Origin: an uncultured Lacibacter sp. | Lineage (GTDB): Bacteria; Bacteroidota; Bacteroidia; Chitinophagales; Chitinophagaceae | Direction: 5' to 3' | Assembly (NCBI RefSeq): GCF_946479605.1 | Contig: NZ_CAMLGT010000227.1 | Location: 1-6,186, forward strand | Length of the DNA: 6,186 nucleotides | Part shown: positions 1-5,772 of the stretch, one piece after another | Layout of the letters: the number at the start of each line of letters is the position of its first letter | Numbering within the stretch: the first letter of the stretch is position 1 | The notes under the pieces: generated by a model | The model's database searches: none | The model's input: the letters and a program-made list of their open reading frames with translations, nothing else | What the model was told of the DNA's origin: nothing | Position numbers and translations under genes: made by a program

Positions 1-1
1 T

Positions 2-1294
2 ATTGTATTGGGCGATGATGTGAATCCAGGTATGCCGGAGTGGGACATATTTGTGAAAGAAGTGCGCAAAGAAATGACCTTGAAAGCAGGACAACGCTGC
101 ACCGGCATCCGCAGAATATTTGTTCCGGAAAATAAGATGGAAGACTTATGGAAAGCAATTGCAACAGCACTTGCGCAAACAACTATTGGTAACCCACTCA
201 ATGAAAAAGTGCGGATGGGTTCGCTTGCAGGTGAAACACAACGCAAAGAAGTAAGAGAACAAGTGCAGAAATTATTGGCAACCTCGCAAATTGTTTATGG
301 AAGTTTAGATAGTGTTGATGTGGTTGATGCCGATGCAAACAAAGGCGCTTTTCTTTCACCCATCTTATTGAGGAATGAATTACCCTGGGCTTCAGCCCAA
401 GTACATGAAGTAGAAGCATTCGGTCCGGTAAGTACCATTATGCCATATAAAACAATGGACGAAGCCATTGCTTTAAGCAAACTTGGAAAGGGCAGTTTGT
501 GTTCTTCTATTGTAACTGCTGATCATAAAACGGCACGGCAATATGTAATTGGTGCAGCAACGCATCACGGCCGTATTCTTGTATTGAATAATGAATGCGC
601 CAAAGAAAGTACCGGTCATGGTTCACCATTGCCATTGCTGGTGCATGGTGGTCCCGGTCGTGCTGGCGGCGGAGAGGAAATGGGAGGGCTGCGTGGTGTA
701 AAACATTATCTGCAGCGTACCGCAATTCAAGGTTCGCCCACAACCATTACTGCTGTTACCAACGTATATCAACCAAACGCCAAAGGAAAAGATCCCGGCA
801 AGCATCCGTTTAAAAAATATTTTGAAGAGTTACAGGTCGGCGATCAGATCATTACAGAAAAAAGACTCATTACCAGTGAGGATATTGATCGGTTTGCTGA
901 TTTAAGCGGTGATCATTTCTACGCACATATCAAAACAACTGATTTCAGCGGCACAATGTTTGAACAACAGGTAGCACATGGTTATTTCATCATGAGCATA
1001 GCTGCAGGTTTGTTCGTTGATAGTTACGAAATAAATCCCGTGTTGTTGAATTATGGTATTGATGAGTTACGTTTTACCAAACCTGTTTATCCGGGTGCTG
1101 AAGTGTACATCCGTTTTACCTGTAAAGAAAAATTGCCGAACGATAAACGGATAGTTGAAAACCCGGAAGATGCAAAGCGTGGCGATGATATTGAAAAAGG
1201 AATTGTTAAATGGTTGGTAGAGTTTTTTGATGAAGCAGATGAAATTACCGGTGTGGCAACAATTTTGACCATGGTAAAAAAAATTAACCAGTAG
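2..1294 (+). CDS. paaZ: Bifunctional aldehyde dehydrogenase / MaoC-type hydratase PaaZ (5' end outside window)
   Basis: Phenylacetate catabolism enzyme, cytoplasmic. In the family the C-terminal MaoC domain hydrolyses oxepin-CoA to an open-chain semialdehyde, and the N-terminal aldehyde dehydrogenase domain oxidises it to 3-oxo-5,6-dehydrosuberyl-CoA with NADP+. About 430 residues are visible. The reading frame is open to the left edge, so the first roughly 250-260 residues of a ~680-residue protein are missing. The in-frame TTG at position 8 is internal, not a start. The dehydrogenase nucleophile lies in GQRCTGIRR (Cys codon at 98-100). The EAFGP motif (codons 413-427) and the glycine-rich HGGPGRAGGGEE stretch follow. 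The MaoC domain begins near HPFKKYFEEL (about 803). Its catalytic Asp and His lie in FADLSGDHFYAH (about 893-928), five residues apart as in E. coli PaaZ. The dehydrogenase general-base Glu should lie just outside the window. Both domains seem intact where visible. It is followed by a crotonase gene 53 bases downstream, probably in one operon. The identification is strong because long motifs match remembered E. coli PaaZ sequence. Confidence 0.96.
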   Translation: MVLGDDVNPGMPEWDIFVKEVRKEMTLKAGQRCTGIRRIFVPENKMEDLWKAIATALAQTTIGNPLNEKVRMGSLAGETQRKEVREQVQKLLATSQIVYGSLDSVDVVDADANKGAFLSPILLRNELPWASAQVHEVEAFGPVSTIMPYKTMDEAIALSKLGKGSLCSSIVTADHKTARQYVIGAATHHGRILVLNNECAKESTGHGSPLPLLVHGGPGRAGGGEEMGGLRGVKHYLQRTAIQGSPTTITAVTNVYQPNAKGKDPGKHPFKKYFEELQVGDQIITEKRLITSEDIDRFADLSGDHFYAHIKTTDFSGTMFEQQVAHGYFIMSIAAGLFVDSYEINPVLLNYGIDELRFTKPVYPGAEVYIRFTCKEKLPNDKRIVENPEDAKRGDDIEKGIVKWLVEFFDEADEITGVATILTMVKKINQ

Positions 1295-1347
1295 ATGGTT
1301 GCATTTGTGCAGCACTTACAGTAATTTAAGAAGACAAACAACAGATT

Positions 1348-2121
1348 ATGGTTACGATGATCAATGAGGCTTATGTTAAAAAGGAAATACACAAGGGAAT
1401 TGCCACAATAGAATTCTTTCATCCTCAAAGTAATTCGCTCCCTGCATCCATGTTGCAACAGCTGGCACAAACCATTACAGGAATTGCTGCAGACCCAAAC
1501 GTGCTGGTGGTTGTTTTAAAATCAACAGGCGAAAAAGCATTTTGCGCTGGCGCCAGTTTTGAAGAACTTGTTGCCATTAAAAATGAAAAGGAAGGTCTTG
1601 CATTCTTTAGTGGTTTTGCACAGGTGATCAATGCTATGCGTAAATGCAGGCAATTGATCGTTGGCCGCATACATGGTAAATGTGTGGGTGGTGGTGTAGG
1701 ATTAGCCGCCGCTGTTGATTATGCAATTGCAGTTGAAGGTGCAGATGTAAAACTAAGTGAACTGGCAGTAGGTATTGGTCCGTTTGTAGTAGGCCCTGCC
1801 GTTGAACGTAAGATCGGAGCATCTGCATTTTCACAATTGGCAATAGATGCAGGCAGCTGGCGTAACAGCGATTGGGCAAAACGAAAAGGGTTGTTTGCAG
1901 AAGTACATCCTACAGTGGAATCAATGGATGAATCAATTGCCAAGCTGTCCAATACATTATCACATTCTTCACCTGAAGCGATGCTTGAAATGAAAAAAGT
2001 GTTCTGGAAAGGAACGGAGCATTGGGATGAACTGTTGATCGAAAGGGCAAAAATCAGCGGACGGTTGGTGCTGAGCGAGTTTACAAAAAACGCTATAGAA
2101 AAGTTTAAGACAAAGAGTTAA
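1348..2121 (+). CDS. Enoyl-CoA hydratase/isomerase family protein (crotonase fold)
   Basis: A 257-residue acyl-CoA enzyme of usual crotonase length, presumably cytoplasmic. Two oxyanion-hole segments are visible: AFCAGASFEEL (residues 64-74) and IHGKCVGGGVGLA (108-120). SELAVGIGP (137-145) holds Glu138, which aligns with the catalytic Glu164 of rat mitochondrial hydratase. The other classical glutamate (Glu144 in rat, in GGGCELA) is replaced by Gly118. The spacing of exactly 20 residues supports that alignment. A single acid at the Glu164 position is also found in enoyl-CoA isomerases, so the reaction could be isomerisation rather than hydration. It lies 53 bases after paaZ with no terminator between them, so a role in phenylacetate or another ring/acyl-CoA degradation route is likely. 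Calling it PaaF or PaaG would be guesswork. The start is taken at ATG 1348. ATG 1357 is an alternative, and neither has a good Shine-Dalgarno, which is normal in Bacteroidota. Confidence 0.9.
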   Translation: MVTMINEAYVKKEIHKGIATIEFFHPQSNSLPASMLQQLAQTITGIAADPNVLVVVLKSTGEKAFCAGASFEELVAIKNEKEGLAFFSGFAQVINAMRKCRQLIVGRIHGKCVGGGVGLAAAVDYAIAVEGADVKLSELAVGIGPFVVGPAVERKIGASAFSQLAIDAGSWRNSDWAKRKGLFAEVHPTVESMDESIAKLSNTLSHSSPEAMLEMKKVFWKGTEHWDELLIERAKISGRLVLSEFTKNAIEKFKTKS

Positions 2122-2152
2122 ATAAACAAACAATACACGTAAAGAAAAGTGC

Positions 2153-2179
2153 AATGCCTCTTCAACAAGAGGCATTTTT
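2153..2179 (+). terminator. Rho-independent terminator after the crotonase gene
   Basis: A perfect 10-bp inverted repeat, AATGCCTCTT (2153-2162) and AAGAGGCATT (2167-2176), encloses a CAAC tetraloop and runs into five T residues (2175-2179). It sits 31 bases after the crotonase stop, so it most likely ends the paaZ-crotonase transcript. It also lies only 24 bases before the next start codon, leaving almost no room for a separate promoter for the glycosylase gene. Confidence 0.85.
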
Positions 2180-2203
2180 AATTGTTGTAATATATTTTAG
2201 CAA

Positions 2204-2842
2204 ATGATTCAAACATTCTCTGCCGAAAATTTTCAATCCTACTGCGACCTCCTTTCAAAAAAAGACAAACACCTGAAAGCCATTATTAAGGAGCATGGTT
2301 ATCCGCCTATGTGGACACGCAGGCAGGGTTTTGAAACGCTTATCCTTACCATACTTGAACAACAGGTTTCGTTGGCTGCGGCATTTGCAGCTTACAAAAA
2401 GCTAAAAGCAAAAATCGGTACTGTTACGCCTGCAAAAATTCTGGCTATGAGTAATGAAGAATTGCGGGAGTGTTACTTCACCCGGCAAAAGCAAGTGTAT
2501 GCAAAAGAACTGGCAACAGCAATAACAACAAAAAAACTTCAACTCAGGAAATTTTCACAAATGACGGATGAGGATGTGAGGACACAACTTACTTCCATAA
2601 AAGGAATTGGTAACTGGACAACCGATGTGTACCTCATGCATGCATTGCAGCGAACCGATCTTTTTCCATTAGGCGATATAGCATTGGTAAACAGTTTAAA
2701 GGAAACCAAACAACTGCGCCCGGATATCAGCAAAGATGAAATGCTGGCAATAGCAGAACCGTGGCGACCTTACAGAACTGTTGCCGCTATGATCCTGTGG
2801 CATGCGTATATCAAAAAGAGAAATATAAAAATTGAAGCATAA
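2204..2842 (+). CDS. DNA-3-methyladenine glycosylase family protein (HhH-GPD, AlkA-like)
   Basis: A base-excision repair enzyme of 212 residues that should cleave the glycosidic bond of alkylated purines such as 3-methyladenine. The HhH-GPD superfamily features are clear: LEQQVS (51-56) at the start of the helical core, the helix-hairpin-helix LTSIKGIGNWTTDVYLM (129-145), and the catalytic aspartate Asp158 in FPLGDIAL. The closing EPWRPYRTVAAMILWH (185-200) is typical of AlkA-like enzymes. No Cys cluster for a 4Fe-4S centre is present, and no Lys stands at the bifunctional glycosylase/lyase position, which argues against MutY or endonuclease III. It is about 70 residues shorter than E. coli AlkA (282) and lacks AlkA's N-terminal TBP-like domain; such short forms are common in bacteria. 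The start ATG 2204 keeps the natural N-terminus; no Shine-Dalgarno is visible. It converges on the carbonic anhydrase gene, with 34 bases between stop codons. Confidence 0.9.
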   Translation: MIQTFSAENFQSYCDLLSKKDKHLKAIIKEHGYPPMWTRRQGFETLILTILEQQVSLAAAFAAYKKLKAKIGTVTPAKILAMSNEELRECYFTRQKQVYAKELATAITTKKLQLRKFSQMTDEDVRTQLTSIKGIGNWTTDVYLMHALQRTDLFPLGDIALVNSLKETKQLRPDISKDEMLAIAEPWRPYRTVAAMILWHAYIKKRNIKIEA

Positions 2843-2876
2843 AAAAACCTCCGTAGTAACGGAGGCTTTTTGTTTT
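2841..2876. terminator. Shared bidirectional terminator between convergent glycosylase and carbonic anhydrase genes
   Basis: The stem CCTCCG (2848-2853) / CGGAGG (2860-2865) encloses a TAGTAA loop. On the + strand it is followed by CTTTTTGTTTTTT (2866-2878). On the - strand it is followed by seven T residues (the complement of 2841-2847). It therefore has terminator form in both directions. It fills the 34 bases between the two stop codons and overlaps the end of each stop, a compact arrangement serving both genes. Confidence 0.9.
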
Positions 2877-3509
2877 TTACAGGTTGTCGAACTCATACAG
2901 TTCATCAATATGCGTACCTGCTTCCATTTCAAAAACAGGTTTAATAACACCATCGTGCAAATCGTACACCCAGCCATGGAGGTGTGGTCCCTGGCGGTCT
3001 TTCCATGCTTTTTGAACGATAGAAGTTTTAGCAAGGTTCATTACCTGCTCCTGTACGTTTAATTCAATTAATTTGTTTACACGGTCATCTTCACTTTCAA
3101 TGCTGTTGATCTCATCACGATGAAAACGGTAAACGTCTTTAATGTTACGGAGCCATTTGTTAATTAATCCAATACTTTTTCTTGTCATAGCTGCTTTAAC
3201 ACCACCGCAACCATAGTGGCCGCAAACAATTACGTGTTTAACTTTTAATACGTTTACGGCATACTCCAGTACGCTCAGCATATTCAGATCGGTATGCACC
3301 ACCATGTTAGCGATGTTACGATGAATGAAAATTTCGCCGGGTTCTGTTTGTGTAATTTCATTTGGCGGTACACGGCTGTCGCTGCAACCGATCCATAAAA
3401 ATTCCGGAGTTTGTACGTTTACCAAACGGTTAAAAAAATCAGGGTCTTGCTTTACTTTGTTTGCAGCCCAGCTTTTGTTTTCTACTAATAATTTCTCGTA
3501 AGATTTCAT
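2877..3509 (-). CDS. can: Beta-class carbonic anhydrase, type II (Can-like)
   Basis: A cytoplasmic zinc enzyme interconverting CO2 and bicarbonate; 210 residues against 220 for E. coli Can, with no signal peptide. The zinc and active-site motifs are complete: Cys42-Ser-Asp44-Ser-Arg46 in [10 protein letters not shown], and His98 with Cys101 in CGHYGCGG. The zinc ligands are Cys42, His98 and Cys101, with Asp44/Arg46 as the catalytic dyad. Trp39, Arg64 (in IHRN) and Tyr182 (in [10 protein letters not shown]) match the Trp39/Arg64/Tyr181 triad that forms the allosteric bicarbonate site of the E. coli and Haemophilus enzymes. This points to a type II enzyme with pH- and bicarbonate-dependent gating. 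It starts 24 bases after the SulP transporter stop on the same strand, so co-transcription is very likely, linking it to anion (probably bicarbonate) uptake. The start ATG 3509 gives the MKSYEKLL N-terminus usual for this family. Confidence 0.96.
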   Translation of the reverse strand: MKSYEKLLVENKSWAANKVKQDPDFFNRLVNVQTPEFLWIGCSDSRVPPNEITQTEPGEIFIHRNIANMVVHTDLNMLSVLEYAVNVLKVKHVIVCGHYGCGGVKAAMTRKSIGLINKWLRNIKDVYRFHRDEINSIESEDDRVNKLIELNVQEQVMNLAKTSIVQKAWKDRQGPHLHGWVYDLHDGVIKPVFEMEAGTHIDELYEFDNL

Positions 3510-3533
3510 CGTTTTATGTTTTGAAAAGTGTTA

Positions 3534-5138
3534 CTAATTTAATTCTTCCTGGAGTTGTTTTTTTGGGTCGGATGAAACATGGCCCATCGTATTTTCGATC
3601 TTATAGGCGTCTTTAAACCCAACAAGATCAACTTTTATGTTTTTGTCTGGTGATGTGTATTCAAAAAAGTCTTTGATCAGTTGAAGTACATCATGATCAA
3701 TATATACTGTTTCGCTTGCATCAATGATCACACTGCTGTTTTCAGGTAAATGTACCAGCGTTTGTTTAATTGCTGCTTTGTTAAGGAAAGACACTTCCTG
3801 TGCCAGCTTGATCTTGATCACTTCACCTTCTTTGTGTTTGTCTTTACGGAAAAAGTAAGCGAGTTTCATATTACCACGGAGGATAAACAGAATACTGATG
3901 ACGAGGCCAATACCAACACCTTTCAGCAGATCAGTAAACACCACTGCAACTACTGTAACAATGAAAGGAATAAACTGGAACTTACCATTGTGCCACATGT
4001 GTTTAAATACTTTGGGGCTTGCCAGTTTTAAACCAATCATGATGAGAATAGCGGCGAGTGATGCGAGTGGAATTTTGTTGAGGATAGAAGGAATAGAAAC
4101 AACTGCCAGCAACAGGAACAACCCGTGTGAAATGGTTGCCAGTTTTGTACGACCACCTGAATTGATGTTTGCAGATGTGCGCACAATAACTGATGTCATA
4201 GGCAAACCTCCAATAAAGCCGGCAATAATGTTTCCGATACCCTGTGCCTTTAATTCAGTATTTCCACTTGAATAACGTTTTAACGGATCCATTTTATCAG
4301 AAGCTTCAAGACACAGCAGGGTTTCAATACTTGCAACAATGGCAATCGTAACACCAAGTATCCATACAGAACTGTTGCTGAAGCCGGAAAAATCAGGCAT
4401 GGAGAACTGACCAATAAACTCATTGAACGAACCCGGCATAGGTAAGTTTACAAGATGTTCTTGATTGACGGCAAGCTTTGATCCTGCGCCTATGAAAATT
4501 TCATTGAGCAACACACCGGCAATTACAGCAACAAGGCCCCCGGGAATCAATTTCAGTTTTTTCAGAAACGGCACTTTGTTAAATGCAATGAGTATTCCTA
4601 TACAGATAAGTGTAATGATCACCGCACCATAATGAATGGAATTGATGGCATCGGTAATAGCAGTTAAAGTGTTATGACCCGTGTTATTTTCAATAAATGC
4701 AAAATCGCCTTCACTGTCTTTATCATAACCAACCGCATGCGGTATCTGTTTCAGGATAATGATTACCCCGATACCTGTTAGCATGCCCTCAATAACATTA
4801 GAAGGAAAGTAGCTGGAGATAGAACCTGCTTTAATAAAACCGAGTATAAGCTGAAGAGCTCCTGCAATTACTACGGCGAGTAAGAATAAGTCGAAAGATC
4901 CGAGGGTTGTAATGCCAGCCAATACAATGGCCGTTAAACCTGCTGCGGGTCCGGTAACACTAAGGTTGGAGCCGCTTAAAAATCCAACTACAATACCTCC
5001 AATAACACCGGTAATAATACCGGAAAATAGAGGTGCTCCACTTGCAAGGGCAATACCCAGGCAAAGGGGCAGAGCTACGAGAAAGACAACAAGCCCTGCT
5101 AACAAATCTGTTTTAAAATACTTTGTTTCTAGTTTCAT
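3534..5138 (-). CDS. SulP family inorganic anion transporter with C-terminal STAS domain (probable bicarbonate transporter)
   Basis: An inner-membrane anion transporter of 534 residues. The N-terminal part, about residues 10-420, is a hydrophobic multi-pass domain (roughly 11-14 segments; I did not run a predictor). It includes the conserved VTGPAAGLTAIV (61-72), which corresponds to the substrate-site region of TM3. It also includes the long SulP signature, with ASIETLLCLEASDKMD (269-284), ELKAQGIGN (295-303) and GGLPMTSVIVRTSAN (310-324). The cytosolic STAS domain spans about 436-511, centred on SSVIIDASETVYIDHDVLQL (468-487). At the place where many STAS domains carry a phosphorylatable Ser (DSSG) it has Asp-His-Asp, so SpoIIAA-style phosphorylation is unlikely; I believe this is common in this SulP branch. 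SulP members carry sulfate, bicarbonate or dicarboxylates, and sequence alone does not settle which. The carbonic anhydrase gene 24 bases downstream favours bicarbonate. The start ATG 5138 has no Shine-Dalgarno. Confidence 0.93.
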   Translation of the reverse strand: MKLETKYFKTDLLAGLVVFLVALPLCLGIALASGAPLFSGIITGVIGGIVVGFLSGSNLSVTGPAAGLTAIVLAGITTLGSFDLFLLAVVIAGALQLILGFIKAGSISSYFPSNVIEGMLTGIGVIIILKQIPHAVGYDKDSEGDFAFIENNTGHNTLTAITDAINSIHYGAVIITLICIGILIAFNKVPFLKKLKLIPGGLVAVIAGVLLNEIFIGAGSKLAVNQEHLVNLPMPGSFNEFIGQFSMPDFSGFSNSSVWILGVTIAIVASIETLLCLEASDKMDPLKRYSSGNTELKAQGIGNIIAGFIGGLPMTSVIVRTSANINSGGRTKLATISHGLFLLLAVVSIPSILNKIPLASLAAILIMIGLKLASPKVFKHMWHNGKFQFIPFIVTVVAVVFTDLLKGVGIGLVISILFILRGNMKLAYFFRKDKHKEGEVIKIKLAQEVSFLNKAAIKQTLVHLPENSSVIIDASETVYIDHDVLQLIKDFFEYTSPDKNIKVDLVGFKDAYKIENTMGHVSSDPKKQLQEELN

Positions 5139-5176
5139 GTCAATTGATTTAACCGATGTGTAAAAGGGACAGTCTA

Positions 5177-5184
5177 CAAATCTG
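5177..5184 (-). promoter_or_regulatory. Possible -7 promoter element for the sulP-can operon
   Basis: Read on the - strand this is CAGATTTG, one mismatch from the Bacteroidota -7 consensus TAnnTTTG. It lies 38 bases before the SulP start, which would give a leader of about 30-35 bases. No good TTTG lies about 19 bases upstream (the best is a 2-3 base match), so the call is weak. Confidence 0.25.
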
Positions 5185-5319
5185 CTGTACCTTTCTTGTT
5201 TCAGAACAGTTATACTTTTCTGTAATGCTGTTTAGCAAGCAGAAAAAAGTTGAAAGACCAGTTGTTAAACGGGGTCCGGTAAAATAGATCCTGTAAATGA
5301 TGTTATACTAACTCCGTAA

Positions 5320-5335
5320 TGTTCTGATAAGAACA
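5320..5335. repeat. Inverted repeat TGTTCT-gata-AGAACA, possible operator
   Basis: A perfect 6-bp inverted repeat with a 4-base centre, located 182 bases before the SulP start and 25 bases after the stop of the small secreted-protein gene. Neither strand has a T-run after it, so it does not look like a terminator. A further TCAGAACA half site occurs at 5201-5208. It could be a regulator binding site, but a repeat of this length may also occur by chance. Confidence 0.3.
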
Positions 5336-5359
5336 ATTATGCAGTGCCTTTGTTGGGTT

Positions 5360-5659
5360 TCAGGCATTATTGGGAGGCTGCGTCTGCACATCATCCGAAA
5401 AACGGGAGTAGATCTTTTCCGCATGATGTATCAGTTCTGTAATACGTAACTCTGTGAGGTGCATCAGTTCATCATGACTTACACTCACAAAATGCTTATG
5501 TATTTCTTCGGTAAAAGATGGGGTGGTAGGCACATCGGTATGAGGTAACTCTTCCGTCATTTGCTGGCTCTGATACATTGCAGCACTTATCTGTGCCAAT
5601 GGCAGCAGTTGGATGCTGAGCACCATGGTAAGCAATATGCTGATGATTTTCTTCCTCAT
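5360..5659 (-). CDS. Small secreted protein of unknown function with N-terminal signal peptide
   Basis: I do not recognise this 99-residue protein. It begins MRKKIISILL: a short basic n-region, a hydrophobic core to about residue 22, and a small-residue site ISAA (24-27) fitting signal peptidase I cleavage around residue 26 or 27. That predicts a mature chain of about 72 residues in the periplasm or outside the cell. There is no lipobox cysteine; the protein has no cysteine at all, so it is not a lipoprotein. The mature part is acidic and contains seven histidines (40, 54, 56, 62, 67, 78, 79), mostly in a probably helical segment 50-87, and then a polar, proline-containing tail ending PPNNA. 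Metal or proton binding is possible but unsupported. The ATG at 5659 is chosen over the in-frame ATG at 5704 because the signal peptide begins here, while the longer start lies in the tail of the preceding terminator and over a promoter-like sequence. sulP follows on the same strand. Confidence 0.7.
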   Translation of the reverse strand: MRKKIISILLTMVLSIQLLPLAQISAAMYQSQQMTEELPHTDVPTTPSFTEEIHKHFVSVSHDELMHLTELRITELIHHAEKIYSRFSDDVQTQPPNNA

Positions 5660-5670
5660 ATTCCGGTTTG

Positions 5671-5705
5671 CAAAAATATGGTTCCAGATGCTAGAATAAT
5701 ACAAA
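5671..5705 (-). promoter_or_regulatory. Candidate Bacteroidota-type promoter for the small secreted-protein gene
   Basis: On the - strand, TATTTTTG (5678-5671) is an exact match to the -7 consensus TAnnTTTG. TTTG at 5705-5702 could be the -33 element, but the spacing is 23 bases, at the long end of what is accepted (about 19 is usual). The predicted transcript start would be only about 6 bases before the ATG at 5659, so the mRNA would be nearly leaderless. The -33 element overlaps the T-tail of the fabG terminator. Confidence 0.35.
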
Positions 5706-5740
5706 AAAATGATAAAGGTTTAAATTCCTTTATCATTTTT
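5703..5740 (-). terminator. Strong rho-independent terminator after fabG
   Basis: A perfect 14-bp stem, 5705-5718 with 5727-5740 (core ATGATAAAGG / CCTTTATCAT), encloses an eight-base loop TTTAAATT. On the - strand it ends in seven T residues (complement of 5703-5709). It begins 32 bases beyond the fabG stop and separates that gene from the small secreted-protein gene. The other arm also ends in Ts on the + strand, so it could work in both directions, although no + strand gene is near. Confidence 0.88.
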
Positions 5741-5772
5741 CTATTAACTGAATCTTGATTGTCAATTGTTTG

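Larger units (their letters stand above)
5139..5359. other. 221-base noncoding spacer upstream of sulP
   Basis: I find no credible reading frame and no RNA gene here. It contains the weak promoter element at 5177-5184, the inverted repeat at 5320-5335, a matching 8-base half site at 5201-5208 (TCAGAACA), and two copies of GTTATACT (5209-5216 and 5302-5309). No hairpin followed by a T-run is seen on the - strand, so transcription from the small secreted-protein gene could run through into sulP. Confidence 0.5.

Noticed and set aside
8..10. TTG start for paaZ
   Set aside because: It lies in the middle of the aldehyde dehydrogenase domain, just before the catalytic cysteine; the true start is outside the window.
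2191..2198. TATATTTT as a promoter -7 element for the glycosylase gene
   Set aside because: The last base of the consensus is missing, no TTTG lies at the right distance upstream, and the transcript would be leaderless.
2832..3062. Open frame on the + strand over the carbonic anhydrase gene
   Set aside because: Antisense shadow of a gene with complete catalytic motifs; no recognisable protein features.
3898..4275. 125-codon open frame on the + strand inside the SulP gene
   Set aside because: Antisense shadow of the conserved SulP signature region; no independent support.
5209..5309. Two copies of GTTATACT 93 bases apart in the spacer upstream of sulP
   Set aside because: An 8-base repeat in a 221-base AT-rich spacer is expected by chance fairly often, and the sites show no consistent relation to a gene start.
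5345..5366. Hairpin TGCCT / AGGCA overlapping the stop of the small secreted-protein gene
   Set aside because: Only 5 bp with a 12-base loop and no following T-run on the - strand, so it is not a convincing terminator.
5660..5704. A 15-residue N-terminal extension of the small secreted protein (ATG at 5704)
   Set aside because: It would start inside the T-tail of the fabG terminator, cover the promoter-like TATTTTTG, and bury the signal peptide; the ATG at 5659 directly opens a normal signal peptide.
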